64,000 bases of DNA. Source: Serilophus lunatus (Eukaryota; Chordata; Aves; Passeriformes; Eurylaimidae). The position numbers were made by a program, and so were the translations under genes. The notes beneath the pieces were generated by a model that worked only from the letters and a program-made list of their open reading frames with translations, searched no databases and was not told where the DNA came from. The stretch lies in NCBI GenBank assembly GCA_013399895.1, contig VXBA01005459.1, positions 924,258-988,257 on the forward strand, written 5' to 3'. Shown here piece by piece: positions 1-12,800 of this stretch; within the stretch, counting starts at the first letter, position 1; every line of letters begins with the position of its first letter.

Positions 1-426
1 TACTCCCAGGCCCCGTGGCTTGACTCAGCCCACCTCCATCGGCATTGGAGCCACACGAGCACAACTACAGGTTGAAAGCTTCCCCAAATAACATCCCGGG
101 TTGGGGGGGGAGAGAACCTTTCACTGTGTTGTTGTTTTTTCCAGAGATTCCAGAAGAAAGAGAAAGTGGCTCTTCCTTTTCCACTGCCTCTCTGTGGCCA
201 GTTTGGCTGGCCTTTGAAAGCAGTTCCCTTATTCCTTTTTTCTTGGTTTTCCTTTTTGTGGTTTTGCTGGGTGCTTGTTTTTATGTGTTGAGTCTGGGGT
301 TCCCTAAACTGTGTTTTCTTTGAGCTCCAGACAAATAAAGTGTTTCGCTGTTGTCACATTCTGTCATTCTTCTCGTCATTACTAAGAGTGCCCCCTAGTT
401 AATATTGTGGTGCTTAAACCACCACA
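1..426 (+). mobile_element. 3' part of an LTR, cut by the window edge
   Basis: An AATAAA signal at 334-339 is followed about 70 bp later by GGTGCTTAAACCACCACA. This resembles the ...GTTAAACCACTACA end of the complete LTR at 62493-63587 and other avian ERV LTR ends. The 5' part lies outside the window, so neither the TG terminus nor a target-site duplication can be checked. The block could also be an unrelated repeat with a poly(A) signal. Confidence 0.45.
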
Positions 427-1230
427 AACCCATATATAAAAGTGACCAGTTGGTCACCCTGAAAGCAATACACTGCTGATCATCTTGTGCAAAACAATCT
501 ATGCCGCACGCTCTGAAGAAAAATATGGCAGTGACTCCTTATCTGTTCAGAGATACATCTGTTATTTGATACATAATGAAGTCTCAATCATTCTAACATT
601 TGCACATGTAACTTTAGTCATACAAATGCCTGCACTCTTGTTAAATCAGATCCTTGACTTCCTACTTGCTATAGGTTTCTCTGTGCTAGAGAAACTTTCC
701 TGCTTTAACCTTGGTCTACCGGTCAGCCTTGTCACTTGAAAGGGAGGACTCTAGCCTTAAGCTTAGAAGTACCCTAGTACTATGTTACTTAAGAATATAA
801 TTTGTCTATATAGGTCTCTGTCTCCTGTCTGTTCAAAAAGGGAAAATATTACTAATCTTATTTATAAAGTTTTCCTTGGTCCGGCTGAGATGGAGTTCAT
901 CTTCCCCGTAGCAGCTCTCACAGTGCTGTGCTTTGCATTGGTAGACAGGTGTTGATAACAGGTGTTTTGGCTACTGCTTAGCAGTGCTGACACAGAATCA
1001 GCACTGTCTGTCAAAATCCCACTCTCCATCAGTAGGCTGGGAGTGGGAAAGATCTTGATAAGGGACACAAATAGGACAGGTAATTGAAACTGGCCAAAGG
1101 GATATTCTCACTAAACTCCACCCACAAAAGCAGAGGTTTCTTGCCCTTCTCTCCACCTCCTACAGTGGAACACTTCAAAAATTGTTGAGCAGATGAAACT
1201 ACATAGTTCTTGACTAAATGGAAGTAAATG
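427..1230. other. No recognisable feature
   Basis: AT-rich non-coding sequence. The short open frames here do not resemble known proteins. Confidence 0.6.
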
Positions 1231-1289
1231 GTTTGAAACTAGACAAAATTTAAGGTCCTTTCCAACCCCAAACCATTCCATGATTCTAA
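1231..1289 (+). mobile_element. CR1 LINE, extreme 3' end
   Basis: GTTTGAAACTAGACAAAAT then AAGGTCCTTTCCAACCCCAA and CCATTCCATGATTCTAA is the characteristic 3' terminus of avian CR1 elements, with the reduced ATTCTATGA terminal repeat. It is heavily 5'-truncated, as most CR1 copies are. Confidence 0.85.
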
Positions 1290-3279
1290 AACTGTGTGCT
1301 GCAGTCCAAAGCAGGTCTCACAATAAGGTTTTTTTACACACTTTGACTCAAACATCTTAAGAGAACATATTCGGACCTTGAAAAGTCTTTTTCCAAACAT
1401 ATTTCTAATCCTTTGGACATGGTTCTTACCTCATGCTGTTCAACTCACACATGCTTTAGATTTCTTAACTGCGGAAATATGAACGATAGCTCTGTTCTTC
1501 ACCTCTTCACATACTCATTGAGTAAGTTATTGGAATGAAGCTAATATAGCCTAGCATAACCATGGGAAAGCACTTTCTTCTCACTGTTTAGTTAATGAGC
1601 AACTTTCAGGATAAGTTTGATGAAGATTCTTATGTTAAAGAACATGGGAGGGAACAGTGAAATGAAACGTGTGTACTGTCTCAAAAACTGCTTGTTCAAT
1701 GCAGACACATTTACTTTAGTATGTGCTTACATTAAAGAGGCTTATAGAGGCCTAAAGAGGTTGTAGTGTCTTTGTTCTTTTATTAAGCAAGTATTTCAAT
1801 CTACAATCACCAAGATACCTTAACGTGCTTTTGCACATGAACATGGAGGCAAGACACAGTACATGCATCCTGTTAGAGCCACACAAGATTCAGTTGAGCA
1901 GGTACATCTTCATGGGACAAAGGACAATGCCACATGACTCAGCCCTGCCAGAATCAAAGGTTTACTAGTTTGATGTTCTGCTGAGCCTACTAAGCCCTGC
2001 TGATTGCTGATTCCTGAAACAGTTCATTAAGCTATATCTTGATTATCTCAGTAAGGGACTACAGTGCTCCACAAATAGAAAAGGCACAGTTTATTTTTGG
2101 CTAGAGGGAAATACATGAGGAGGGTAGATTTTGTCTAGACTTCTCTGTGTTTTTCCACAGTGCACTCTACAGTTTGCTGGAGACACTTGTATCTCACTTT
2201 CCTACTCACGTGTGGCCATAGAGACCATTTTCTCTACAGTCTGTCATCACATGCCCATCTTGTGGTAAATACAGTAATTGCTTACACAGACGTGTAAGCC
2301 AAATCTTCCAACTTTTTTTTAAGATTTTAACATTACTCAACAACTAGAGACAAGGAGTGGTGCCAGGAATATGTGCCAGACAAACTTCATAGCCAGTTTT
2401 CGTACCACTCATGCCCCTCACTGGGCACTGCTTTCTCGGAATCACATTTTGAAAAGCAAAACAGCAGTTATTTAAATCTACTGGAGAACAAGGTGACAAA
2501 CTTCTTGGCATGAAAGTGGGTCTGAACTTTCATTTAGACTATGGTTAAACTTTTTCTTCCTAAGAGATCCTGCAGCAGAACCACACTAAATTTGCAGAAG
2601 AATGAGATTTCGACAATATACTGTATGGGAAAGTTGTAACCTCTTAGGTTAATTCTTTGCTCCCTTACCATGTATGCAACAAGATCTGAATAAAAGAAAG
2701 GTCATGCAGCAATGCATAGAAGTTCGACATAACAGTACATTGATTTGCACTACATGTAAGTACATAGATATTATTGTATAATGATGGCAATATTCCAGAG
2801 TAAAAAAGTTTAAGCATATCCAATTATGGCTATACTAAATTTCAACTTTAAAGTAAATATGTGGTCTTGTCTTATATCCTATTGTGCTCAGCAAAGCTGG
2901 CTTTATAACATCAATTTTCCACTGTCTAATATATTGACCATAAAAGCCTTCCTCAAAAAAACCAGTATTGAATATCTAGAGAAGAGTATTGTAAGGACAT
3001 AACAGGGGAAGGAAGACTTGGGCAAGTCCCTGAGCAGGAATATATCAGCAGAGAAGTCCTTACATCTTGAGTGATTCTACCATCTCTAGTTGTTTGTGCT
3101 AAAGAGATGGCGAAAAGAAGCTATGAGGAAATCGGGGATCACTGACAAAATAATTCAGGAATTTCATTAATAGTAATGATTTGGCATATCATACATTTTC
3201 ATGAGTTCTGAAAAAAAGAGTTTGTATGTTTTAACTGGATAGCTATTTAATATTCACCAACTGGCAAGAAGGAAGGTTG
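1290..3279. other. No recognisable feature
   Basis: AT-rich presumed intronic sequence without recognisable repeats or exons. Confidence 0.55.
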
Positions 3280-3828
3280 ACTTCAGGGATTGTCCTCTGG
3301 ACTTGGCACTGGTGAGGCCACACCTTAGGTACTGTGTCCTGTTCTGGGCCCCTCACTACAAGAAAGACAGTGAGGTGCTGGATTGAGTCTAGACCAGTGC
3401 AATGGAGCTGGGGAAGGGTCTAGGGAGTAAGTCCTATGAGAAGCAGTTGAGAGAGCTGGCAGTGTTTAGTCTGAAAAAGAGAAGGCTCAGCAGGGACCTT
3501 ATCACTCTTTACAACTGCCTGAAAGAAGGTTGTAGCCAGGTGGGAGCCAGTCTCCAGGAAACCAGTGACATGACAAGAGGAAATGGCCTCAGATTACCCA
3601 GGGACATTCAGGTTGGACATCAGGAAGAATGTTCTCAATGAAAGAGTTGTCAGGTATTGGAACGTGCTGCCCAAGGAGCTGGCAGAGACAACATATTTGG
3701 AAGTGCTCAAGACACAACTGGACACAGCACTCAGTTCTAGGGTTTAGTTGACACGGTGGTGTTCAGTCAAATGTTGGATTCAATAATCTTGGCAGTCTTG
3801 TCCAACCTTAACGATTCTATGAGTCTAC
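3280..3828 (+). mobile_element. CR1 LINE 3' fragment with ORF2 C-terminal remnant
   Basis: Translated remnants such as KSYEKQLRELAVFSLKKRRL, then DLITLYNCLKEGC and TRGNGLRL, are the C-terminal part of CR1 ORF2. The copy runs on to the typical 3' end (CTTGTCCAACCTTAACGATT, then CTATGA). Frameshifts and stops make it non-coding. Divergence from the expected motif spacing suggests an old insertion. Confidence 0.93.
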
Positions 3829-6800
3829 AATTCTTTATTTGAGTCAACACAGCAAACATTCTGGTGCTTAATACTCAAGAAATCCATAGTATTTGAATCA
3901 AAAATAGAACAGGCTGTGAAAACTTCCAATATTTTCCTACGAAAACTAAATGGCATATCAAGCAAACAGCTTACAGTACTTAGAGTCCTTTCAAAGACAT
4001 ACTCAACAAGGTATAAATCTCGTGACTCTAGTAAGTATAATATTTATGTGTTCTAACCTATGCCAGAATATTATTAGTATTACAGAAGAAAATTCTAAAC
4101 ATTTATGTTTCAGAGAATATTTCTACAGTTCTCTCCATTCCTAGCATTTCAGCACTATACTGCAAACATCACAGTGAACTCAAGGCCAGCATTCATTTCC
4201 ATGGTTTGAATCTGCCCAATATGAAGTGCGATTATCAGCAAACAATGCAGCATGAATATTAACTTATGAGTTAACAGTATGAGTTAACACTAGTGTAAAG
4301 GATCATTTGTGTGGAGAGTATTATTAACAATAAAGAATTTTAAACCTAATATGCTCAAATGATTGATACAAAATTCATGGAGATTTACATTTTTCATATA
4401 AGTTTTGGGAAAAATCCGATTTTTTTCCTAACAGATATGTACCCTATAGTTTTAAAAAGCTACATGTCTTTACCCAATGAAATTTTGCACTTTCTTTGTA
4501 CGTTGTTAGATTAATAAAGAAAATTGAGATGCACTACTTTCATAGAATACTCATTAATATCAAAACTGAAATCTGACAGACTTAGGTCACAAATATGTTC
4601 CTACAGTACAAGCCTCTTTTTCTCTGTATATATCTTTAATAGGAGAATTACATATGTATATGTAAGTCCCTATACACGCACACACAAAGACTTATTTGGG
4701 AATGCACAGGGCCCGAACACCTAGTTAAACAGTTCATTTAGTACAGTGCATTCACTCTGATTCAAAATCAGTCTCATTCTGCAGTTCAGCAGAAGCAAAC
4801 GAAGCAACAATGGCTCATTGACGAAGACCTGGTCCATACTTTTTGTGCTGCTCTGCCATCACCGAAGAGCATGGATATCTATAATGGATACTAACCAGTA
4901 AGATGCACTTCATATCACCAACATAAATAGGAATAAATATGCTCAGAGCACCATACCCACAAAAATTTATCATTTTTCACTGTTCATGTTATGCATGGGG
5001 ATTTATTTTTTGTCTTACAGAAAATGCAAGTCTTATTCAGGGCTGGAATAACCTATGCAATGGGATGAGGATTAATTCTCTTTGGCTATTTAAAATAAAT
5101 CAGTTACATGGATAATATTACAATTATGGATATTAATAATACTTTGCTGTATGAAGCAAAGTGAAATCCTGCAGATGTCCAGTGTCATGTTTTGTTTATT
5201 AACAGCTCAATTCTACCTGCTTCAGACTCCAATCCTGATAAGAAGCAATTCCAAGATGATTTCCCATGAACTTTGTCCAGGATGCAGGAGGCTCCCACAG
5301 CAGACGCTTGAGAAATCGGTTCATACATTTTCCCAAGACACACAATTAAAACTTCCCATTCTGATTCTGTAAACCAAGACTGAGCACCCTGTTCTGTAGT
5401 GAAAAAGGTGTTCCGTGAAAACAACACAGTAATTTCAGGCATTCTTTCCTACCTTCAATACTGCAGTTTAGGTTGGTATAACACACTGACCTGTCTTCTC
5501 CCATTAGTCAAGACTTTTACCCAGAGTAAACCTTTGGTTTGGATACTATACTGGCTGTAGATACTGCTGGTTCTACACAGCTTGACTCACTAGAAACACC
5601 ACAATAAATAAAGAGATTGTGGAAAGCAATGTTCTGGCAAAAAATATGATGGCTATACCAAACAGAACACTCTTTTTGATGTCTGTGGAATTCTTCTGTC
5701 TCTTCTATCCACTGAACTTACATACTCATGCAAACCTCTACTGGAATAACACTTATACCTCCCTGCCTAAGTATGGTTGAGTGTAAGTAGCTCATAGTTA
5801 CAAACACAGCCCAAATCCTTGCCCTTTTCTGTGTGATCCAGGCTGTAGACTTGCTGTAGACCTGCTGGTTTTACTAGCTTAAGTTCCTTTGCTGTTCTTG
5901 CCAGCAGCAGAGGGAAGATTTCTTCCACTTTCTCTCCAAAATGTAGGGAGTCATTACTGCATCAAATTAAATTCATGCTGATAGATAGTTTATTTGAAAA
6001 GCATCTGTTGAGATTTGTTTCACCTAACTTTGGAAAAGGTAGGTGTCTGTATCCTAAGACAGTTATCCTACGCATACATTATAGCCATTTAAAGTCTAGG
6101 CAGTGGATTTGGGTCCTGCTGTCTAAAGATAGGCATCCAGGGTCATTTAAGATCGTTGAAGGTATCTGGGACATCTGCAGAGGGATGGCAAATATAACAT
6201 AGGATTAATAGGAAACCAATGCCCTTTGGCAGGGTGGGGCAGAAGTCAGGCAGGTTGGCTGCAGCCCCCCACAGTACACTTGCACCTATGCTAAGGGAAC
6301 TGAAACATGTCCAATGGTGTCTAGAGAGCTATTCACCTCATCCTAAAGAAGACACTTGCATTGGCCAAATGGTTTTGAAATTCACAATTGTACCATCTAG
6401 TTTTTCATGAACTACAATGGGACCTTTAAAAACTAGACACTTTCAGAAACCTCCATTTAGTTGTCTAACTTTGTCTGCCTTCAATCTAGCACAAACTACA
6501 TGTAAACCTCTTTTTTTTCAGAGACAGGAGTATGCAGATTGAAACACAAATCTCATGTTACATGACAGCTGTCTTTACTGCTAATAGGGAAATTTGCAAT
6601 CCCTACCTCTTAGCACTGTATTTTTCAGATGAATGTGTGGATGTTTGCCTGCATTAAACAGGCAGCCTGAAGCAATATACAAATAGGGTAGGACAGGAAC
6701 ACTTCACAGAGCAGGACATGTTTTAAAGGAGGCGGTATCCATTTCAGTGTTGGTCTCAGATTGGATTAAATTGACTGAAAAAGCACTCCTGGGCCATGGC

Positions 6801-8009
6801 TTCTGTATGCAATCAGCAAATACAAAACTAAGCACTGCCTAAGAAATCAAGAACCTCCTGCTCCCTCACAAGCTCTCAGTCCCTGGTTCTGCTCTGTCGA
6901 CCCCCTGGAGCTGGCACAAGTGGTTGTATGACCATTTAAGGAACCGCTCTAGGGAACTGATCTTTACTAGAACTAAACGTGGAAAGAAACAGTTTAATTT
7001 TAATCTGGGTGATTTCCCTGACCCAGAGTTCATGGCACAGCAGTAACAGTGCTTGTGCCAGCATAAAGGAGGCAGCAGCAAAGTGGCAAATACCAGGGCT
7101 GGAAAGACAGGAGGAGTGCTGTGCTTGGCAGCAATGTTGTCTCTCGATGCTGGCATTAACGCTGACATTCCCTGCTGGTATAAATCAGTGTGTTAGAATG
7201 TAAATCCCGTCATTAACCTGAAAAGTGCGTTTCCATGTTATTTCCACTAAGAAACAACTTAATCCCTGTGTCTGATATCCAATGTAGAGTGAAACTAAGG
7301 AACACACATTTTTGATGGCGACACAAATCACATCACTTAAACGACATGAAAACGATTCCTGGTAGAAGCCAAGAGTTGTTGTGGCAACCATTTAAATAGG
7401 TCATAAATGTTCCTGCATTACAATGCTTCCCAAGAAAAGCAAAAGCCTACAGATACCCAACCTTTCTGTTAAGGCCCCTTTCCATCTAAGCCATAGGACA
7501 CTAATGTGACTGAACGGCGGAGCTTTCCAAAATGTTGCAAATTGCACCTTTTGATCATTTTTGAGGCACCACCTTGCATCTAATTGCCCACCAGCCACCT
7601 CCCTTAAAGTTAAGCCACCATGAAATGGAGATTTGATGTCCTGACAGGAAAAGCATACATAAAAAAAGTAAACCCTCAAAAAAATTAATTCCTTTAAACT
7701 CATGTTTTCCATACACACCTGCAGATACCTATCTAAAAACACACAAACATAGCATGTAAAGCACCCTTAAGAATGGATTCTAAAGCAAACCTCCTTAACT
7801 TGAAAAATGCATTAAGGGAGTCACTTCTGCATGTATCTGCAGTTGTATCCTGTTTACCAAACCATTCAACATGTTGAGCTCACAAAGGAATAAAGGATAA
7901 ATAATACAGGTCTCATCTGAAAATCGAGCTCTGTGTAATAGTTTCTCCCTTCTGCAATTCTTCAGTGGAGTACCCTTTCCATATGCACTATGGAATACAC
8001 ACGAAAACT
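3829..8009. other. Presumed intron sequence with unassigned moderately GC-rich patches
   Basis: Mostly AT-rich. The stretches at about 6090-6480, 6850-7200 and 7430-7650 are richer in GC and read like decayed repeat copies, but I cannot assign them to a family. The overlapping frames at 6866-7203 and 7401-7742 match nothing I recognise. Confidence 0.4.
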
Positions 8010-8313
8010 GAAGAGGGACTTCTTATAAGGGCATGCAGTGATAGGATGAGGGACAATGGCTTTAAACTGAAAGAGGATTGGCTCAGACTAGATATTAGGA
8101 AGAAGTTCTTCCTTGTGAGGGTGATGAGGCACAGGAACAGGTTGCTCAAAGAAGCTGTGGATGCTACATCCCTGGAAGTCTTCAAGGCTGTGTTGGATGG
8201 GGCTTTGAGCAACCTGGTCCAGTGGAAGGCGTCCCTTCTCATGGCAGGGGATTGAAACTAGGTGATCTTTAAGGTCCTTTTCAACTCAAAACATTTGATG
8301 ATTCTATGATTCC
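8010..8313 (+). mobile_element. CR1 LINE 3' fragment
   Basis: The segment contains the CR1 ORF2 C-terminal remnant (ORF-like words RLDIRKKFFLVRVMRHRNRL and SLEVFKAVLDGAL). It continues to the 3' end GGTGATCTTTAAGGTCCTTT and GATGATTCTATGATTCC. Its 3' end is well preserved, so it is younger than the 3280 copy. Confidence 0.95.
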
Positions 8314-9542
8314 ATCCCTGCAAATGCTCACATGACTTTTTTCAGTGTATTACTCTATTGGATAATGAAGTATTCATATAGGTAAGTTATATGAATAACA
8401 GTAGCAGATATTTGCTGGAAAATAATTTTTACATTGTTTATTTACATGTTAGAGAATAAACGATATGTCTGACGGTAAGAGACATCTGGGCAAATACAGG
8501 GAAGAAAATGCACTGTGAGTAGGATGAATCTGAAAAATGTGTTCTTTAGTTCTCTTTATTCTTCTTGGTCGTATTGCAGTAAAAGTAGATAAGACACACG
8601 CATGCAAAATAGATTTCACATTAACCTCTGGCATCAGTTAAACTCTCACATAATTTCATGTTTGTTCAAGTTTTAAATGCAGTGATGTTTTAGTATCACC
8701 TGACAGTGCATGCAAGAAAATCACCATATTCTCTTGCAAAAAGATCATGGAGGGTTTGGAAAGAACTTCAGATGCGATTCAGCTTCACTGTTTTTAGATT
8801 AATCTGAGCCTACAACAAAGCAAGGCCTGCTTCCTGCTTATACAGTAACATTAGTAGCTCAGAAAAATCTATCTTTAAAACATGTACAATCCACACACAA
8901 AAGGTGATGGCAATCATTCCGGATGCATAGAAAAGAAGTCCATGAATATAAAAAAACAGCAATAAAACCTGAAGGACAAGGAGGCACCAGCATGGCATTT
9001 CAGTGCCTCATTATAAGAAACATAATGGTCAACACCTAGACCAACTATCTTTATTATTTTCTCATCTCACTGGCTGTTTCAGTTGCAAGAACTTTATGAA
9101 GTATTTTTCAGCTTCTCTGCTCAGTAAGTATAGATAAATTTTATAAAATCTGTGGAGTAAATTAGTACTATTTGTTTGCTTTCTCTTTCATAAATACTAA
9201 AACAAACTATATTGTACTTTAAAATATAAGAAACTCTGTGAAATGTTTTCTGGTTTATATTGAAAAATCCAAATATTAAACTCAAAATACAAGTAGCTAA
9301 CATGGCAAACCACTCAAGAAAAAAAGAACATTTCTTCTTCTTGCCTTTCTACTTTAAATGGGCAATTTTCTAGTTTTGTTTGGCAAATGTTGTAAAAGTC
9401 ATTGTCTTTATACAACAGTCTTGTGGTACAACTGTAGGAATCTCAGACACCCCCTGAACATAGCTGAAGAGGAAAATAAAAACATGATGCATCAATAACA
9501 TGAGTGTTAACCTAGAGATATAAAAAAGTTGTGAGACTTTTT
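8314..9542. other. No recognisable feature
   Basis: AT-rich sequence between two CR1 fragments. Nothing supportable seen. Confidence 0.55.
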
Positions 9543-9720
9543 TCATAGAATGATTTGGGTTGGAAGAGACCTTAAAGATGACCCAGTTTCAACTCTACTG
9601 CCATTGGCAGGGATGCTACTCACTAGATCAGGTTGTTCAGGGCCCATCCAACCTGGTCTTGAGCACTTCCAGGAATGGGGCATCCACAACTTCCCTGGGA
9701 AACCTGTGCCAGTGCTTCAC
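9543..9720 (-). mobile_element. CR1 LINE 3' fragment, minus orientation
   Basis: It begins on the plus strand with TCATAGAATGATTTGGGTTG and GAAGAGACCTTAAAGATG, the reverse complement of the CR1 3' terminus. It extends about 180 bp into the ORF2 end, where the minus strand encodes LEVLKTRLDG. Confidence 0.93.
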
Positions 9721-9854
9721 AGTATAAGTGAAGCCAGTATAAAGTATATGCCTAGTATAAATATATAGTGCACAGTATTTTGTATAAAGTATAAATGTGC
9801 AAACTTCACAATTTCCCCAACAATTTTTGTTTTCTTTGAAGCATAATACCAATT

Positions 9855-9881
9855 AAAAAAAAAAAAAACAAACAAACAAAC
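9855..9881 (+). repeat. Poly(A) followed by (AAAC)n
   Basis: A run of 14 A is followed by three CAAA units. No SINE or retrocopy body is recognisable beside it, so it is listed as a simple repeat. Confidence 0.85.
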
Positions 9882-12800
9882 TGTTTCCTTTTCCAGTAAG
9901 TACAATTTTAATTATAAGGTTAGTCAGCCACTACACTTTTGATCTATATATTTGTACTAAGAACAAATTCAACAGAAAGAAATTGATTGCAGGTTATTGC
10001 TATAGTAGAGTTTGGAAACACATGCAAGGAGTTTTGGTTTTCATTAAGAAACTGTATTACTGCCCTGCCTTTATTTCAGTCTTTCCAGCTACTGCTTTAC
10101 ATATTTAGAGAATGAAAAACATTTTCTGAACCTCTGGGGAGCAACGAATTAACAATAATTTTATGCTTCCAAATATTGGCACATGTGCTCTTTTAACATA
10201 TCCAAGGAGAAAGGTCAACTGTGGCTCTAACACTTCAGTAAAGTAAGGAACTGTAAAACAGCTCTAACATCTATATTTTTTTTAGCCATTAACTGACTGA
10301 AGATGTAAAAGTATTGGAGGTGACATGTCATTTAGGATAAATGAAACAGTAAGGTGGGCAGATAGCCCACACTTTTGTGCTTTCACACTTTGGATATGCA
10401 GCATTTTCTCTCCTGTAACATCTCCACAGTCACTAGATACCAACACAAAACAAAAGAAAATACTTTTCTTTTTTTTTTCCCTGCATAGATTGTCACCAGT
10501 CTAAACCAGATTCCACCTCTGCACAATCCAGTAGGTTTCTCTCAAAACTGTAATCAGCTAATAGAAGTGAAAAGCTTTATAGCTGAAATGATCTTGAGTA
10601 TACTTTCAAATATGGTTTATATTCCTGGATGTCTACTTTTTAAGAACAGAATACATGTGCAGAATAGTCACCCTTGCATGACCAATGAGTAGAAGGAAAT
10701 CTAATGTCATCTTTTTAATTTTATGGATATCAACCTTTACAGACAACATCAGTCAAGCCTGAAAATTTGGCCCTTTGCAATGAAAGTTGACCTCATAACT
10801 ATGGAATCATTAATAGGAATCTCCTCACTTAATTCAGAGTTAAAAAAATCTCTACACTAACTAGCTTCACTTTCAAAATAGGCATATCTAGTAGGTGACA
10901 ACATATTGGTCTTAAAGCTTTCCCTTATTAATCAGGTGATAGTTTATCATGCTGAAGGAATGGAAGAGGGAAAAATTATGAGCAAATGTATGAGGTGGTT
11001 TGTAGATATTATGTGAGAGGTGGCAGCTCTAAAGAAAATGGAAAGAAGTAAATATTGGATTGAACATTTGAGAGGAAGTGCTTTAACCATGGAAGCTGTA
11101 TTGTGACTGTAAGCTTTAAATCAGCTTGTGTGGTTGGCCAGGACTGAAATTAAATTTCATTGTGTCCAAGATAGCTGCTTTGAGAAATGAATGTGTATTT
11201 GGTTTACTTCTGATTTTGATGACAGCAACTTGGGCTTAATTTTGGTTATAATTATGTAGCAAGAATAGGTTTTTTCAGAAAAAACTTGGATTGTTTTATC
11301 CTTGAAGGCAAAAAGAAGGATTATGTCCCTGGGCAAGGCTTTGCTTTTATCATTAATAACAGCAACAAAAAAGGTTATACTTATTTTTATCTCTTCTTTC
11401 ATGGTCACAGCGATGTGATTCATCTTTAACATGAGGCCTTCAGTCAACAGGGAATGCTAATGATAACCAAACACTCCTGTTCATCTGAGCAAGAGAGACT
11501 TTAAAAGGTGTGTCCAGTCTTTTTGTTACACAATTTTTTATGACTTCACATTGAACTTTGACTTACATTTAAACCAAAAAAACATTCTTTCAACGGGGCT
11601 CACTAGTCTGGGCTGTGCATATTTAAAATACTGTTTAAAGCTTCAGTTCAACTGGCTAGTCAATACTCTCCAGGCATAATAGATTTTTTCCTCCTGAAGT
11701 TAAAGCCTGTCTGTGCAGGAAACACAGCTTGCTTGGGAGCTGAATTTGTGAAATGAACTCCCTTGGGAATAAACCATCGCAAATCTTCCAATTTGAGTCA
11801 CAGTTCACACATTTTATTTCTCTTTGACAAACATATAATGTAACAAATACTTTAAAAAAATGCTAAGTTTCATTGCACACACAATTCTACCCCAAGGAAA
11901 GGATGAAAGAAAGAACATTTTGTGACAGATGCTAATTGTGTTTGCTCATGTACTACTAAAAGGTGTTTGGATACTATAGGAAGGGGGCGGAGGAAGTGTA
12001 GGAAGAACCAACACAGAAGAGAATAGCCACACCATCAGTCATGTCCCAACACGATCTCTAGGATTGCTCCCCTGTCCCAGTGCAATACCCTGCACTTTAT
12101 CAGGAACACATTCTCTTTGCTGCCTACACAAGCTCACATCTTAAATGAAGGTGACAGTTTATCCATCAAGCCAGCTTCCTAAACCTAACAACATTACAAT
12201 AAACATTGTAAATGCTAACCATGATTCTCAACAAACGAAAAGCACAGAGAGTTATCAACAAACTCAGAGTTACAAATGAAGTACCACAAATTTCTGCATG
12301 TGCTACTAGGAAAATACAGTTTTCAAGCTTTGTTTCCTAGTTGCCAAAACATTTCTGAAGTTTTTTAGTTTATCCATTCTTTTTTTCAAGACAGCTGAAT
12401 ACCATATTGGATATCTGTTCAGATGTAATTCCTTTTAATGGTATTGATGGGTTTTCAAAACCATATAATTTGTAAAACTTTCAGATACCCATTTCTATTT
12501 AACAGTAGATTATTAATCCTCTGCCAGAAAACTGTTGCTAAAATGCAGTCTCCACTCTCCGCTCTAACTTGCCTTGTGCTGACAGTTACATGATTTTACC
12601 ACAAGCAACATCTGTGCAGTCCTTATCCAACTGCAGGCATAGAATAAGGGAAGCAAAGAAACCAGTTGACTTTATTTGATTGGTAAGTGAAACTAAAGAC
12701 AGTATGCAAATACCGTATGTCTTGCAAAATGGTCACGAAGCAGTTATTCATTGAACAAACCGACAACAAAACATGCTGGATGCTTTATTGTGTCACCTAT

